Part shown: positions 6,536 to 12,459 of the stretch, piece by piece | Layout of the letters: every line of letters starts with the position of its first letter | Numbering within the stretch: position 1 is the stretch's first letter | From: Chitinophagales bacterium | GTDB taxonomy: Bacteria > Bacteroidota > Bacteroidia > Chitinophagales > Chitinophagaceae | Direction of reading: 5' to 3' | Assembly: GCA_013297585.1 (NCBI GenBank) | Contig: JAAFHG010000045.1 | Location: forward strand, 1 to 14,944 | Length of the DNA stretch: 14,944 bases | The notes under the pieces: generated by a model | Told to the model about the DNA's origin: nothing | The model's input: the letters and a program-made list of their open reading frames with translations, nothing else | Database searches by the model: none | Program-made: the position numbers and the translations under genes

Positions 6536-6880
6536 ATGTTAGCATCAGATGATTTACAACAAAGGTGGTGGGCTTTAGAAGCCAAATTGTTAGAGCGTTT
6601 TGGCAAAAAGCCAGATATGGAAGCCATTTTATTTTTAATAGGATTACAAGAAACTGGTTTTGAATCAGATAATATTAGTAAAGAGCAAAAGCAAGATTTA
6701 ATGCATGTTGCAGTTTGTACCTTACTACAACCGAGTGGCTATTTTATATTTGAAGGTAAAGACCCCGATAATTGGCCACACTTTAAACAGGTAAAAGAAT
6801 TACCAGGTTATGGCTTAATAGAGCAAGAAAATATTTTAAAAGACCACGTACTATTATATTTTAGCCAAATGGGATTTTAA
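6536..6880 (+). CDS. Hypothetical protein, 114 residues
   Basis: I do not recognise this protein. It has no signal peptide and no membrane segment and should be a small cytoplasmic protein. The N-terminal half is helical in character, with WWALEAKLLERFGKKPDMEAILFLIGLQE (residues 11-39). The second half has aromatic residues in YFIFEGKDPDNWPHF (69-83) and ends LLYFSQMGF. The composition is ordinary, and codon use is like that of its neighbours, so it is likely a real gene. It lies 12 bases after the right REP hairpin and 46 bases before the prolyl isomerase gene, on the same strand. It may be co-transcribed with the latter, although a palindrome lies between them. No function is proposed. Confidence 0.75.
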   Translation: MLASDDLQQRWWALEAKLLERFGKKPDMEAILFLIGLQETGFESDNISKEQKQDLMHVAVCTLLQPSGYFIFEGKDPDNWPHFKQVKELPGYGLIEQENILKDHVLLYFSQMGF

Positions 6881-6888
6881 AAACACGT

Positions 6889-6904
6889 CCCGATAGCTAT
6901 CGGG
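6889..6904. repeat. Perfect 16-bp palindrome
   Basis: The sequence CCCGATAGCTATCGGG is fully self-complementary and extends a few more base pairs with G-T wobbles. It lies in the 46-base spacer between the hypothetical gene and the prolyl isomerase gene. It can form a hairpin with an AGCT loop in RNA. No T-run follows, so it is not a clear terminator. It could be a dispersed palindromic repeat or a protein-binding site. Confidence 0.7.
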
Positions 6905-6926
6905 GTGCGAATAATTAAACTAACGT

Positions 6927-7664
6927 ATGACTAGATACTTCTTTGCCTTTGTAGCTTGTGTAGCTTTAATTTCTACAAAAGCTCAAACCAAATTACCTAC
7001 TAAAAAAGTAATTGTTGCCAAAAAAGTGGCTACCACAACAGTAAAAACTGCGCCCACACCCAAAGAGCAATTAGTAGAAATAAGTACTAATTATGGGGTT
7101 ATGATAGCTAAGCTGTACAATCAAACGCCATTACACAGAGATAATTTTATTAAACTAATACAGCAAGGGTTTTATGATAGCTTGCTTTTTCACAGAGTAA
7201 TGAAAGAATTTATGATACAAGGTGGCGATCCTACCAGCAAATATGCTACTGAAACAAGTAGACTTGGTAGCGGTTCAGCACCTGGCGAAAGAATTGCTGC
7301 CGAAATACAAACAGGTTTATATCATAAAAAAGGTGCGCTAGCAGCGGCAAGTGATGGTAATCCTGCAAAAGCTAGCAGTACTTGTCAGTTTTACATTGTA
7401 CATGGTAAACGTTACGACACAGCGCAATTACAAGCAACTTATAACGGCAGGGTAAAAGTGGCTAATCCAAATTTTAGTTTTTCTGCTACGCAAAAAGAAG
7501 TGTACCAACGCATTGGTGGCACACCACAGCTTGACCAAAGCTATACGGTATTTGGCGAAGTGATTAGTGGCATGGATGTAATAGATAAAATTGCCTCTGT
7601 TCAAACAAAACCAGGTGATAGACCGTTAATGAATGTGAGAATGAAAATAAGATTGATGAATTAA
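6927..7664 (+). CDS. Secreted cyclophilin-type peptidyl-prolyl cis-trans isomerase
   Basis: This enzyme speeds cis-trans isomerisation of peptide bonds before proline, aiding protein folding outside the cytoplasm. Of the 245 residues, the first 19 (MTRYFFAFVACVALISTKA) form a signal peptide, followed by a Lys/Thr-rich linker to about residue 48. The cyclophilin domain then shows LLFHRV (86-91, with the catalytic Arg90), FMIQGGDP (95-102), CQFYIVHG (153-160) and LDQSYTVFGEV (202-212). About 40 residues (161-200) are inserted between the last two motifs, so the domain is longer than in E. coli PpiA/PpiB. There is no lipobox Cys right after the signal segment (it ends KAQ), so a soluble periplasmic protein is more likely than a lipoprotein. 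ATG 6927 is supported by the signal peptide. Confidence 0.92.
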   Translation: MTRYFFAFVACVALISTKAQTKLPTKKVIVAKKVATTTVKTAPTPKEQLVEISTNYGVMIAKLYNQTPLHRDNFIKLIQQGFYDSLLFHRVMKEFMIQGGDPTSKYATETSRLGSGSAPGERIAAEIQTGLYHKKGALAAASDGNPAKASSTCQFYIVHGKRYDTAQLQATYNGRVKVANPNFSFSATQKEVYQRIGGTPQLDQSYTVFGEVISGMDVIDKIASVQTKPGDRPLMNVRMKIRLMN

Positions 7665-7665
7665 G

Positions 7666-7696
7666 TTGCAACAACCAAATTTTATGTCAATATTTG
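7666..7696 (+). promoter_or_regulatory. Candidate promoter for gcvH
   Basis: TTG at 7666-7668 and AATATTTG at 7689-7696 are 20 bases apart. This resembles the Bacteroidota -33/-7 pattern with one mismatch in the -7 box (A for T in first position). It ends 18 bases before the gcvH ATG. The signal is weak, but position and spacing fit. Confidence 0.3.
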
Positions 7697-7714
7697 TGTT
7701 CTAAACTTTTAAAT

Positions 7715-8092
7715 ATGAATTTTCCCGCAAACTTACGCTACACAAAAGACCACGAGTGGGTAAGCCTAGAAGGCAACATTGCAACTGTAGGTATTACTGA
7801 TTTTGCTCAAGGCGAATTGGGTGATATTGTTTATGTAGACATTAACACTGTAGGTAAAGATGTAGATGCAGAAGCCGTTTTTGGTACTGTAGAAGCTGTA
7901 AAAACTGTGAGCGATTTGTTTTTGCCAATAGCTGGAAAAATTTTAGAAATTAATCCTGCGTTAGAAAAAGAACCAGAATTGGTAAATAGTGATCCATATG
8001 GTAATGGCTGGATGGTAAAAGTAGAAGTAGCGAATACTGCTGATGTGGAAGCCTTAATGGATGCAGATGCTTATAAAAGCCTTGTAGCTTAA
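7715..8092 (+). CDS. gcvH: Glycine cleavage system H protein
   Basis: GcvH carries the aminomethyl group on a lipoyl arm between the P, T and L proteins of the glycine cleavage system, in the cytoplasm. The chosen start, ATG 7715, gives 125 residues beginning MNFPANLRYTKDHEW, as is typical of the family. A longer frame from TTG 7694 would add seven non-conserved residues and is less likely. The lipoyl site is Lys63 in FGTVEAVKTVSDLF. The GDIVYVD (36-42) and GNGWMVKVEV regions also match the family. The other gcv genes are not in the window, so the gene stands alone here. The following 82 bases before the sigma gene carry no gene and only a small inverted repeat (TTACGG/CCGTAA). Confidence 0.96.
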   Translation: MNFPANLRYTKDHEWVSLEGNIATVGITDFAQGELGDIVYVDINTVGKDVDAEAVFGTVEAVKTVSDLFLPIAGKILEINPALEKEPELVNSDPYGNGWMVKVEVANTADVEALMDADAYKSLVA

Positions 8093-8174
8093 TTTTTTTT
8101 AAGAAAATAAAACCATAGTTTACGGTAAGCCGTAAGTAATTATACCATCACATAAAAATCTCGCCAAAAGTTAG

Positions 8175-8717
8175 TTGGAAGCCGTAACAAAATATAGCGA
8201 ATCAGAATTGGTGCTATTGCTTAAGCAAAGGCAACAATCTGCTTTTAGTTATCTTTACGATAACTATAGCGGCGCTTTGCTTTCGGTAATTGTTGGTGTA
8301 GTTACAGATACAGAATTGGCAAATGATGTGTTACAGGAAGTGTTTATAAAAATATGGCGACAAATAGAAAGTTACGATGATGCTAAAGGTCGCCTATTTA
8401 CTTGGATGCTAAATGTTGCAAGAAACGCATCTATAGATACTGTAAGAAGTAAAGGTTATCAAAATAGTCAGCAAAATAGAGAATTGACAGAAGCGACCTA
8501 TGATGCTGGCGGTACTACCCAAATACAAACAGACCAAATGGGCTTGCGTAAAGTAGTACACCAATTGAAAGAAGATTATAAAGTTTTAGTAGAGCTGGCA
8601 TATTTTCAGGGTTTTACACAAGATGAAATTTCTAAAATATTAAACATACCGCTAGGAACAGTAAAAACAAGATTACGAACAGCATTAATTCAATTAAGAA
8701 CCGTTATTAAACAATAA
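8175..8717 (+). CDS. ECF-type RNA polymerase sigma factor
   Basis: This is a 180-residue group IV sigma factor that directs RNA polymerase to a specific promoter set. Region 2 spans about 24-94, with DVLQEVFIKIWRQIESYD (51-68) and FTWMLNVARNASIDTVR (75-91). Region 4 spans about 125-175, with the helix-turn-helix at FTQDEISKILNIPLGTVKTRLRTAL (147-171). Start is TTG at 8175, because an in-frame TAG directly precedes it and the next ATG lies inside region 2; residue 1 is read as Met. The next gene encodes an RskA-like anti-sigma factor and begins one base after the stop. The pair is a standard regulator cassette, probably translationally coupled. No autoregulated promoter was recognised upstream. 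The inducing signal cannot be told. Confidence 0.93.
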   Translation: MEAVTKYSESELVLLLKQRQQSAFSYLYDNYSGALLSVIVGVVTDTELANDVLQEVFIKIWRQIESYDDAKGRLFTWMLNVARNASIDTVRSKGYQNSQQNRELTEATYDAGGTTQIQTDQMGLRKVVHQLKEDYKVLVELAYFQGFTQDEISKILNIPLGTVKTRLRTALIQLRTVIKQ

Positions 8718-8718
8718 A

Positions 8719-9576
8719 GTGAACATTGATAATTACATATCAAGTGGTGCAATTGAAAGCTACGTTTTAGGACTAGCTAACGCACAGGAAGCCGCAGAAG
8801 TGCAGCAACTTAGCTTGCAATACCCTGAAATTAAACAGGCGATTGCAAACTTTGAAGCCTCGCTAGAAGCAGCTGCCTTTGCCAATGCAATTACACCTGC
8901 GGCCTCTATAAAACAGAAGTTGATGTTTGCCTTGCAAGATGAATTTGTAGCACCTGTAGTAAGCCTTCCAAAAACCGATGTAATCACTGATGCAACTGTT
9001 GAAGCAATTGAAGAACCACTTGTTAAAACGGCAGTAGTTAGAAAAATGAATCCATTACGCTTTGTTGCCGCAGCATCTGTAATACTTTTAGTAATCAGTG
9101 GTGGGTTAAATGTATTTATTTACTCAAAATACACAGAGGCAAACGAACAGGTAACAGCTTTACTAAGCGAGAAAAGTACACTAACTGCAGATAATAAAAC
9201 GATGCAGGCTAAGTACACTGATATTTTTGCTAGTGTAGAAGCTTTAAGCGATACAAATATTATTAAAGTGTCTATGAAAGGTGCGCCTGGTAAAGAGTCG
9301 AATCTGGCTACTGTATTCTGGAATAGCAGAACTAAGGATGTGTATTTGTATGCTAATAATTTACCAAAAACCAGTTCTGATAAACAATATCAATTGTGGG
9401 CCTTGGTAGATGGCAAACCAGTTGATGCAGGTATGCTAAGTGCAGATTGTAATGGTGTGTGTAAATTGAAGAACATAGTTGGAGCAGGAGCATTTGCAAT
9501 AACCTTAGAGAAAAAAGGTGGTAGCCCTACACCAGATTTAACACAGTTACAAGTAATAGGCAATGTAAAAGCTTAG
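8719..9576 (+). CDS. RskA-like membrane anti-sigma factor
   Basis: This protein should hold the adjacent sigma factor inactive at the membrane until a signal releases it. The 285 residues form a cytoplasmic N-terminal sigma-binding part (about 1-75, helical, ESYVLGLANAQEAAEVQ) and a variable linker. One transmembrane segment (about 114-136) and a short coiled coil (139-175) follow. An extracytoplasmic RskA-type C-terminal domain (about 180-285) then carries YQLWALVDGKPVDAG and AFAITLEKKGGSPTPD. The N-terminal part has no HxxxCxxC zinc motif, so it is not a ZAS-type redox sensor. Two cysteines in the outer domain (CNGVC, 244 and 248) could form a disulfide. Start is GTG 8719, one base after the sigma stop codon. 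A strong terminator follows. Confidence 0.92.
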   Translation: MNIDNYISSGAIESYVLGLANAQEAAEVQQLSLQYPEIKQAIANFEASLEAAAFANAITPAASIKQKLMFALQDEFVAPVVSLPKTDVITDATVEAIEEPLVKTAVVRKMNPLRFVAAASVILLVISGGLNVFIYSKYTEANEQVTALLSEKSTLTADNKTMQAKYTDIFASVEALSDTNIIKVSMKGAPGKESNLATVFWNSRTKDVYLYANNLPKTSSDKQYQLWALVDGKPVDAGMLSADCNGVCKLKNIVGAGAFAITLEKKGGSPTPDLTQLQVIGNVKA

Positions 9577-9608
9577 TATCGTTTTCAATAACTCTACATA
9601 TATATTAA

Positions 9609-9641
9609 AAAACAAGGCTTTCGTTATGAAAGCCTTGTTTT
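9609..9641 (+). terminator. Intrinsic terminator after the sigma/anti-sigma pair
   Basis: The arms AAAACAAGGCTTTC (9609-9622) and GAAAGCCTTGTTTT (9628-9641) are perfectly complementary over 14 bp around a GTTAT loop. The T-rich right arm and A-rich left arm allow termination from either direction. It lies 33 bases after the anti-sigma stop codon. Confidence 0.85.
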
Positions 9642-9920
9642 ATTCATAAACATTCCTTAATCTCTACTTTACACTACACATTCTTTTAAAATAGATTTTT
9701 AGTAACTAATATCAAAAATAGCACGAATTATTCGTACAGATTAGTGGCGTTTTAGGCAAAAAAGAGCAACTACGATTCATATTTCGATATTTTAACAAGC
9801 ACTTAGCTTACAATTTTACACGTAATTTTTTAAGTAGACCGTCAGAATATTCAATTAATTCTACCATACAATTTCCGAGCATTCTGTTTTTCACGAGCAA
9901 AAAATTGTTATCATTTAAAT
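9642..9920. other. AT-rich stretch without a supported gene
   Basis: No frame here has the length or composition of a complete gene. On the minus strand a short open tail ends with TAA at 9808-9810 and reads LNLNDNNFLLVKNRMLG then NCMVELIEYSDGLLKKLRVKL, with no proper start. It may be the decayed 3' end of a gene cut by the element at 9924-10084. A small palindrome (ACGAAT-T-ATTCGT) is near 9723. Confidence 0.5.
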
Positions 9921-9923
9921 TAA

Positions 9924-10084
9924 GAGCCTGTTTAAAATCATTTCAATGGTTAATACGTGCTGCTTTGTGGCTGCAACTTCGTTAAATTTTTCGCCGTAGG
10001 CGTTAAACTATGGCTGCAAAATTTGCCTTGTTTCGCTCAAAAATCTTCTACGCATTATTCCATCAAATAATCTTAAACAGGCTC
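9924..10084. mobile_element. MITE-like element with terminal inverted repeats and TAA target duplication
   Basis: The ends read GAGCCTGTTTAA inwards from both sides and stay similar for about 34 bases with a few mismatches. TAA flanks the element directly on both sides (9921-9923 and 10085-10087), as a 3-bp target duplication would. The 161-base interior has no coding potential. It contains a small hairpin CGCC-GTA-GGCG (9992-10002) and a direct repeat TGGCTGCAA (9968-9976 and 10011-10019). A 3-bp TNA duplication recalls part of the IS5 family, so the element may be moved by such a transposase; that link is inference. Confidence 0.75.
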
Positions 10085-10252
10085 TAAGAGAGGTACTCAA
10101 AATAAACTACTTGTAGAATTGGGTGTTGCATAAAAGTTTACAATGAATGCTAAATTTTTTTAATATAAATGATTGGAGGTAACGCTTTTATATGCAAGTG
10201 GTAAAAGCTTGTGACTTCTAAATGCTTAATTTGCCCCAACTAATTTATAGCT

Positions 10253-11059
10253 ATGCTTAAACAAACCTTACCATTACTACTGCTATTGTTATTCGTTTTT
10301 GGCTGCTCAAAATCACCCTACCGCACTACCAATAAAGTGTACAAGCAACAGGCGAAAACTTTTGCCAACGTGCTTAAACAATATCCTTTAACTGACAGTG
10401 TATTTGGTAATACAAAATTTGTAGGCACTACCAATTTTGGTATGCGCAAGCCCAACTTTGTAATCATCCATCACACTGCACAAAACAGTTGCGAGCAAAC
10501 GCTAAAAACCTTTACTACCAAAGTGTCTCAGGTAAGTGCACACTATGTTATTTGTAAAAATGGTACAGTACACCACATGCTTAATGATTACTTAAGAGCG
10601 AATCATGCAGGTGTGGGCAAATGGGGTAATGCAATAGATTTAAACTCAGCATCAATAGGTATAGAAATAGACAATAACGGCTTTGAAAAATTTACCGATG
10701 AGCAAATTAATAGCTTATTAACATTACTTAGTAATTTGAAAAAAGCGTACAATATTCCTACGGCAAATTTTATTGGCCATAGCGATATTGCACCTACACG
10801 TAAGGTAGACCCGAATATCTATTTTCCATGGAAAACGCTAGCACAAAAAGGCTTTGGGCTTTGGCAAGATGAAATACTTAACGCTAAGGCAGATAGTAAT
10901 TTTAATTACTTACAGGCATTACGAATTGTAGGTTATGATGTTAAAGATACTAGCGCAGCGATACGTGCTTTTAAACGTCACTTTATGCAAGACTCAACCA
11001 AAAAAATAAACGAAGCAGATAAATTGACTTTACAAAATTTGTATAAAAAATATATGTAG
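10253..11059 (+). CDS. Lipoprotein N-acetylmuramoyl-L-alanine amidase (Amidase_2, AmiD-like)
   Basis: This zinc amidase cuts the bond between N-acetylmuramic acid and L-alanine in peptidoglycan or its fragments, working in cell-wall turnover or recycling. The 268 residues begin with a lipoprotein signal (MLKQTLPLLLLLLFVFGC, lipid-bearing Cys18). The Amidase_2 domain runs from about 55 to 200. Its zinc ligands are His73 (FVIIHHTA), His176 (FIGHSDIAPTRK) and Asp186 (KVDP), and Glu138 in IGIEID is the likely catalytic acid. The C-terminal 70 residues (YLQALRIVGYD..., RAFKRHFMQDS) resemble the small peptidoglycan-binding helical domain of AmiD. There is no Asp right after Cys18, so outer-membrane sorting is possible, but Bacteroidota rules differ. 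ATG 10253 is supported by the signal sequence. Confidence 0.92.
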   Translation: MLKQTLPLLLLLLFVFGCSKSPYRTTNKVYKQQAKTFANVLKQYPLTDSVFGNTKFVGTTNFGMRKPNFVIIHHTAQNSCEQTLKTFTTKVSQVSAHYVICKNGTVHHMLNDYLRANHAGVGKWGNAIDLNSASIGIEIDNNGFEKFTDEQINSLLTLLSNLKKAYNIPTANFIGHSDIAPTRKVDPNIYFPWKTLAQKGFGLWQDEILNAKADSNFNYLQALRIVGYDVKDTSAAIRAFKRHFMQDSTKKINEADKLTLQNLYKKYM

Positions 11060-11063
11060 AACA

Positions 11064-11127
11064 GTCGATAGTCAATATACCATGGTCCATAGACCATCGT
11101 AAAAGCTAGTAACTTGAAACCAGTAAC
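11064..11127 (+). repeat. Tract of degenerate 7-base repeats upstream of the PLP enzyme gene
   Basis: The bases divide without gaps into nine 7-mers: GTCGATA, GTCAATA, TACCATG, GTCCATA, GACCATC, GTAAAAG, CTAGTAA, CTTGAAA, CCAGTAA. The first five vary around GWCCATA and the last three around CYWGWAA, so two repeat types are joined in the same 7-base phase. The tract fills nearly all of the 73-base spacer between the amidase gene and the next gene. The last three units match the tract inside serS (17 of 21 bases). The GTCCATAGAC part also forms a small palindrome (ATGGTC/GACCAT). Confidence 0.65.
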
Positions 11128-11132
11128 CATTT

Positions 11133-12299
11133 ATGGATTTATCATACATCATCAACGAATATGCAGAAGGCAGAGAAGATTATTTTAATGCCGTAGCGCC
11201 GCCTATTATTCAAACCTCAAACTTTGCTTTTAAAACAGTAGATGCACTGCGCAAAAGCTTTGAAGATGAATACAGCACATACTTGTATAGCCGTGGCCTA
11301 AACCCTACAGTAAATATGCTGCGCAAAAAACTTGCAGCGCTTGATGGTGCAGAAGATTGCTTGGTTTTTAACAGTGGTGCGGCCGCCATATTTGCATCGG
11401 TATTAGCCAATGTAAAAAGTGGTAGTCATATTATCTCGGTAAAAAATCCATACACATGGGCTAAGAAATTATTTGAAGTAATACTACCAAAGTTTGGTGT
11501 TACGCATACGTATGTAGATGGCACTAATACACAAAATTTTGCTGATGCTATTACACCAAATACCGCCGTCATTTACCTTGAAAGCCCTAATAGTTTTACC
11601 TACGAACTACAAGATTTACAAGCCATCGCTATACTTGCCAAGCAACATAATATTGTAACCATAATAGATAATAGCTATTGCACACCCATTTACCAAAAGC
11701 CTATTGCGTTGGGTATAGATTTAGCCCTACAATCTGCTACCAAATACATTAGTGGCCATAGCGATGTGGTAGCTGGCGTACTCAGCGGTAGCAGAGAAAT
11801 GATAGAACGTATTTTTAATAGTGAATACAATACAATAGGTAGCGGTATTCAGCCATTTAATGCGTGGTTGCTACTTAGAGGTTTACGTACTTTACCTATG
11901 CGTTTAGAACGCATCAGCAATACTACCAAAACCGTTATCGCCTATTTAGAACAACATCCGTTGGTAGAAGAAGTGTTATTTCCATTATCGCCCAATTTTC
12001 CGCAACACGAGCTTGCTAAGCAACAAATGACAGGTGGTTGCGGCTTACTCACATTTGCCATAAAAGCAAGTAGTGTACAGCAAATAGAAACCTTTTGCGA
12101 AAGCTTACAACATATATTAATGGCTGTAAGTTGGGGTGGCTATGAGAGTTTAATTATTCCAAAATGTGCTGGTATTAAACAAGAAGATTTTGATGCCACA
12201 AAGAAAGAACATAGAATGTTGCGCTTATACGTGGGGTTAGAAGATGCAGATTATTTAATAAAAGATCTAGAACAAGCATTTACAATAATAACCACATAG
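11133..12299 (+). CDS. PLP-dependent trans-sulfuration enzyme (cystathionine gamma-synthase/lyase family)
   Basis: This is a fold-type I PLP enzyme of the Cys/Met metabolism family, whose members make or break C-S bonds in cystathionine, homocysteine or methionine. The 388 residues show YSRGLNPT (52-59), the cofactor-binding turn NSGAAAI (80-86), Asp179 (TIIDNSY) for the pyridine nitrogen, the Schiff-base Lys204 in SATKYISGHSDVVAG, and SWGGYESL (333-340). The substrate carboxylate region is HRMLRLYVGLED (360-371). Where most members have YGGT, this one has YTWA (107-110): the PLP-stacking Tyr is kept but the next residues differ. The exact reaction (gamma-synthase, gamma-lyase or methionine gamma-lyase) cannot be assigned. 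ATG 11133 follows the 7-base repeat tract by five bases, leaving little room for a normal ribosome-binding site. The stop codon lies inside an inverted repeat. Confidence 0.9.
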   Translation: MDLSYIINEYAEGREDYFNAVAPPIIQTSNFAFKTVDALRKSFEDEYSTYLYSRGLNPTVNMLRKKLAALDGAEDCLVFNSGAAAIFASVLANVKSGSHIISVKNPYTWAKKLFEVILPKFGVTHTYVDGTNTQNFADAITPNTAVIYLESPNSFTYELQDLQAIAILAKQHNIVTIIDNSYCTPIYQKPIALGIDLALQSATKYISGHSDVVAGVLSGSREMIERIFNSEYNTIGSGIQPFNAWLLLRGLRTLPMRLERISNTTKTVIAYLEQHPLVEEVLFPLSPNFPQHELAKQQMTGGCGLLTFAIKASSVQQIETFCESLQHILMAVSWGGYESLIIPKCAGIKQEDFDATKKEHRMLRLYVGLEDADYLIKDLEQAFTIITT

Positions 12300-12402
12300 G
12301 CATATAGACAAAATAGATTTTAGCATTGTCATAATGTTGTTTTTACTTTATGATGATAGGGTAAATGAGGGGTTTTTTATGTGCCTATTTGCCTATGTGG
12401 TT
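12290..12402. repeat. Inverted-repeat element overlapping the 3' end of the PLP enzyme gene
   Basis: AACCACATAGGCATATAGACA (12290-12310) is matched in inverted orientation at 12382-12402 with 19 of 21 bases. The 71-base interior is AT-rich and contains a T-run after GAGGGG (12368-12378). The left arm includes the last two codons and the TAG stop of the PLP enzyme gene. The element may be a small non-autonomous insertion, or in RNA a long stem that ends the transcript before the efflux genes. Confidence 0.7.
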
Positions 12403-12421
12403 AAAATATAAAAAATCAACT

Positions 12422-12452
12422 TTTGCCACATCAATGCCTTTCCGTTATTTTG
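12422..12452 (+). promoter_or_regulatory. Candidate promoter for the efflux genes
   Basis: TTTG (12422-12425) and TTATTTTG (12445-12452) are separated by 19 bases. This resembles the Bacteroidota -33 TTTG and -7 TAnnTTTG pattern with one mismatch. It ends seven bases before ATG 12460, so the leader would be very short. It follows the inverted-repeat element, which fits the start of a new transcription unit. Confidence 0.4.
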
Positions 12453-12459
12453 TTATATT

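Noticed and set aside
7694..7714. Longer gcvH start at TTG 7694
   Set aside because: It adds MCSKLLN, which H proteins do not have, and it overlaps the candidate -7 box. ATG 7715 gives the family N-terminus.
8077..8100. Terminator after gcvH (AAGC/GCTT followed by eight T)
   Set aside because: The stem is only 4 bp with a 6-base loop and lies within the coding end. The T-run alone is not enough to support a terminator.
10140..10252. Promoter for the amidase gene (TTAATTTG at 10226-10233)
   Set aside because: The -7 box has one mismatch, and the only TTG upstream is 14 bases away, too close for the usual spacing; not strong enough to list as a feature.
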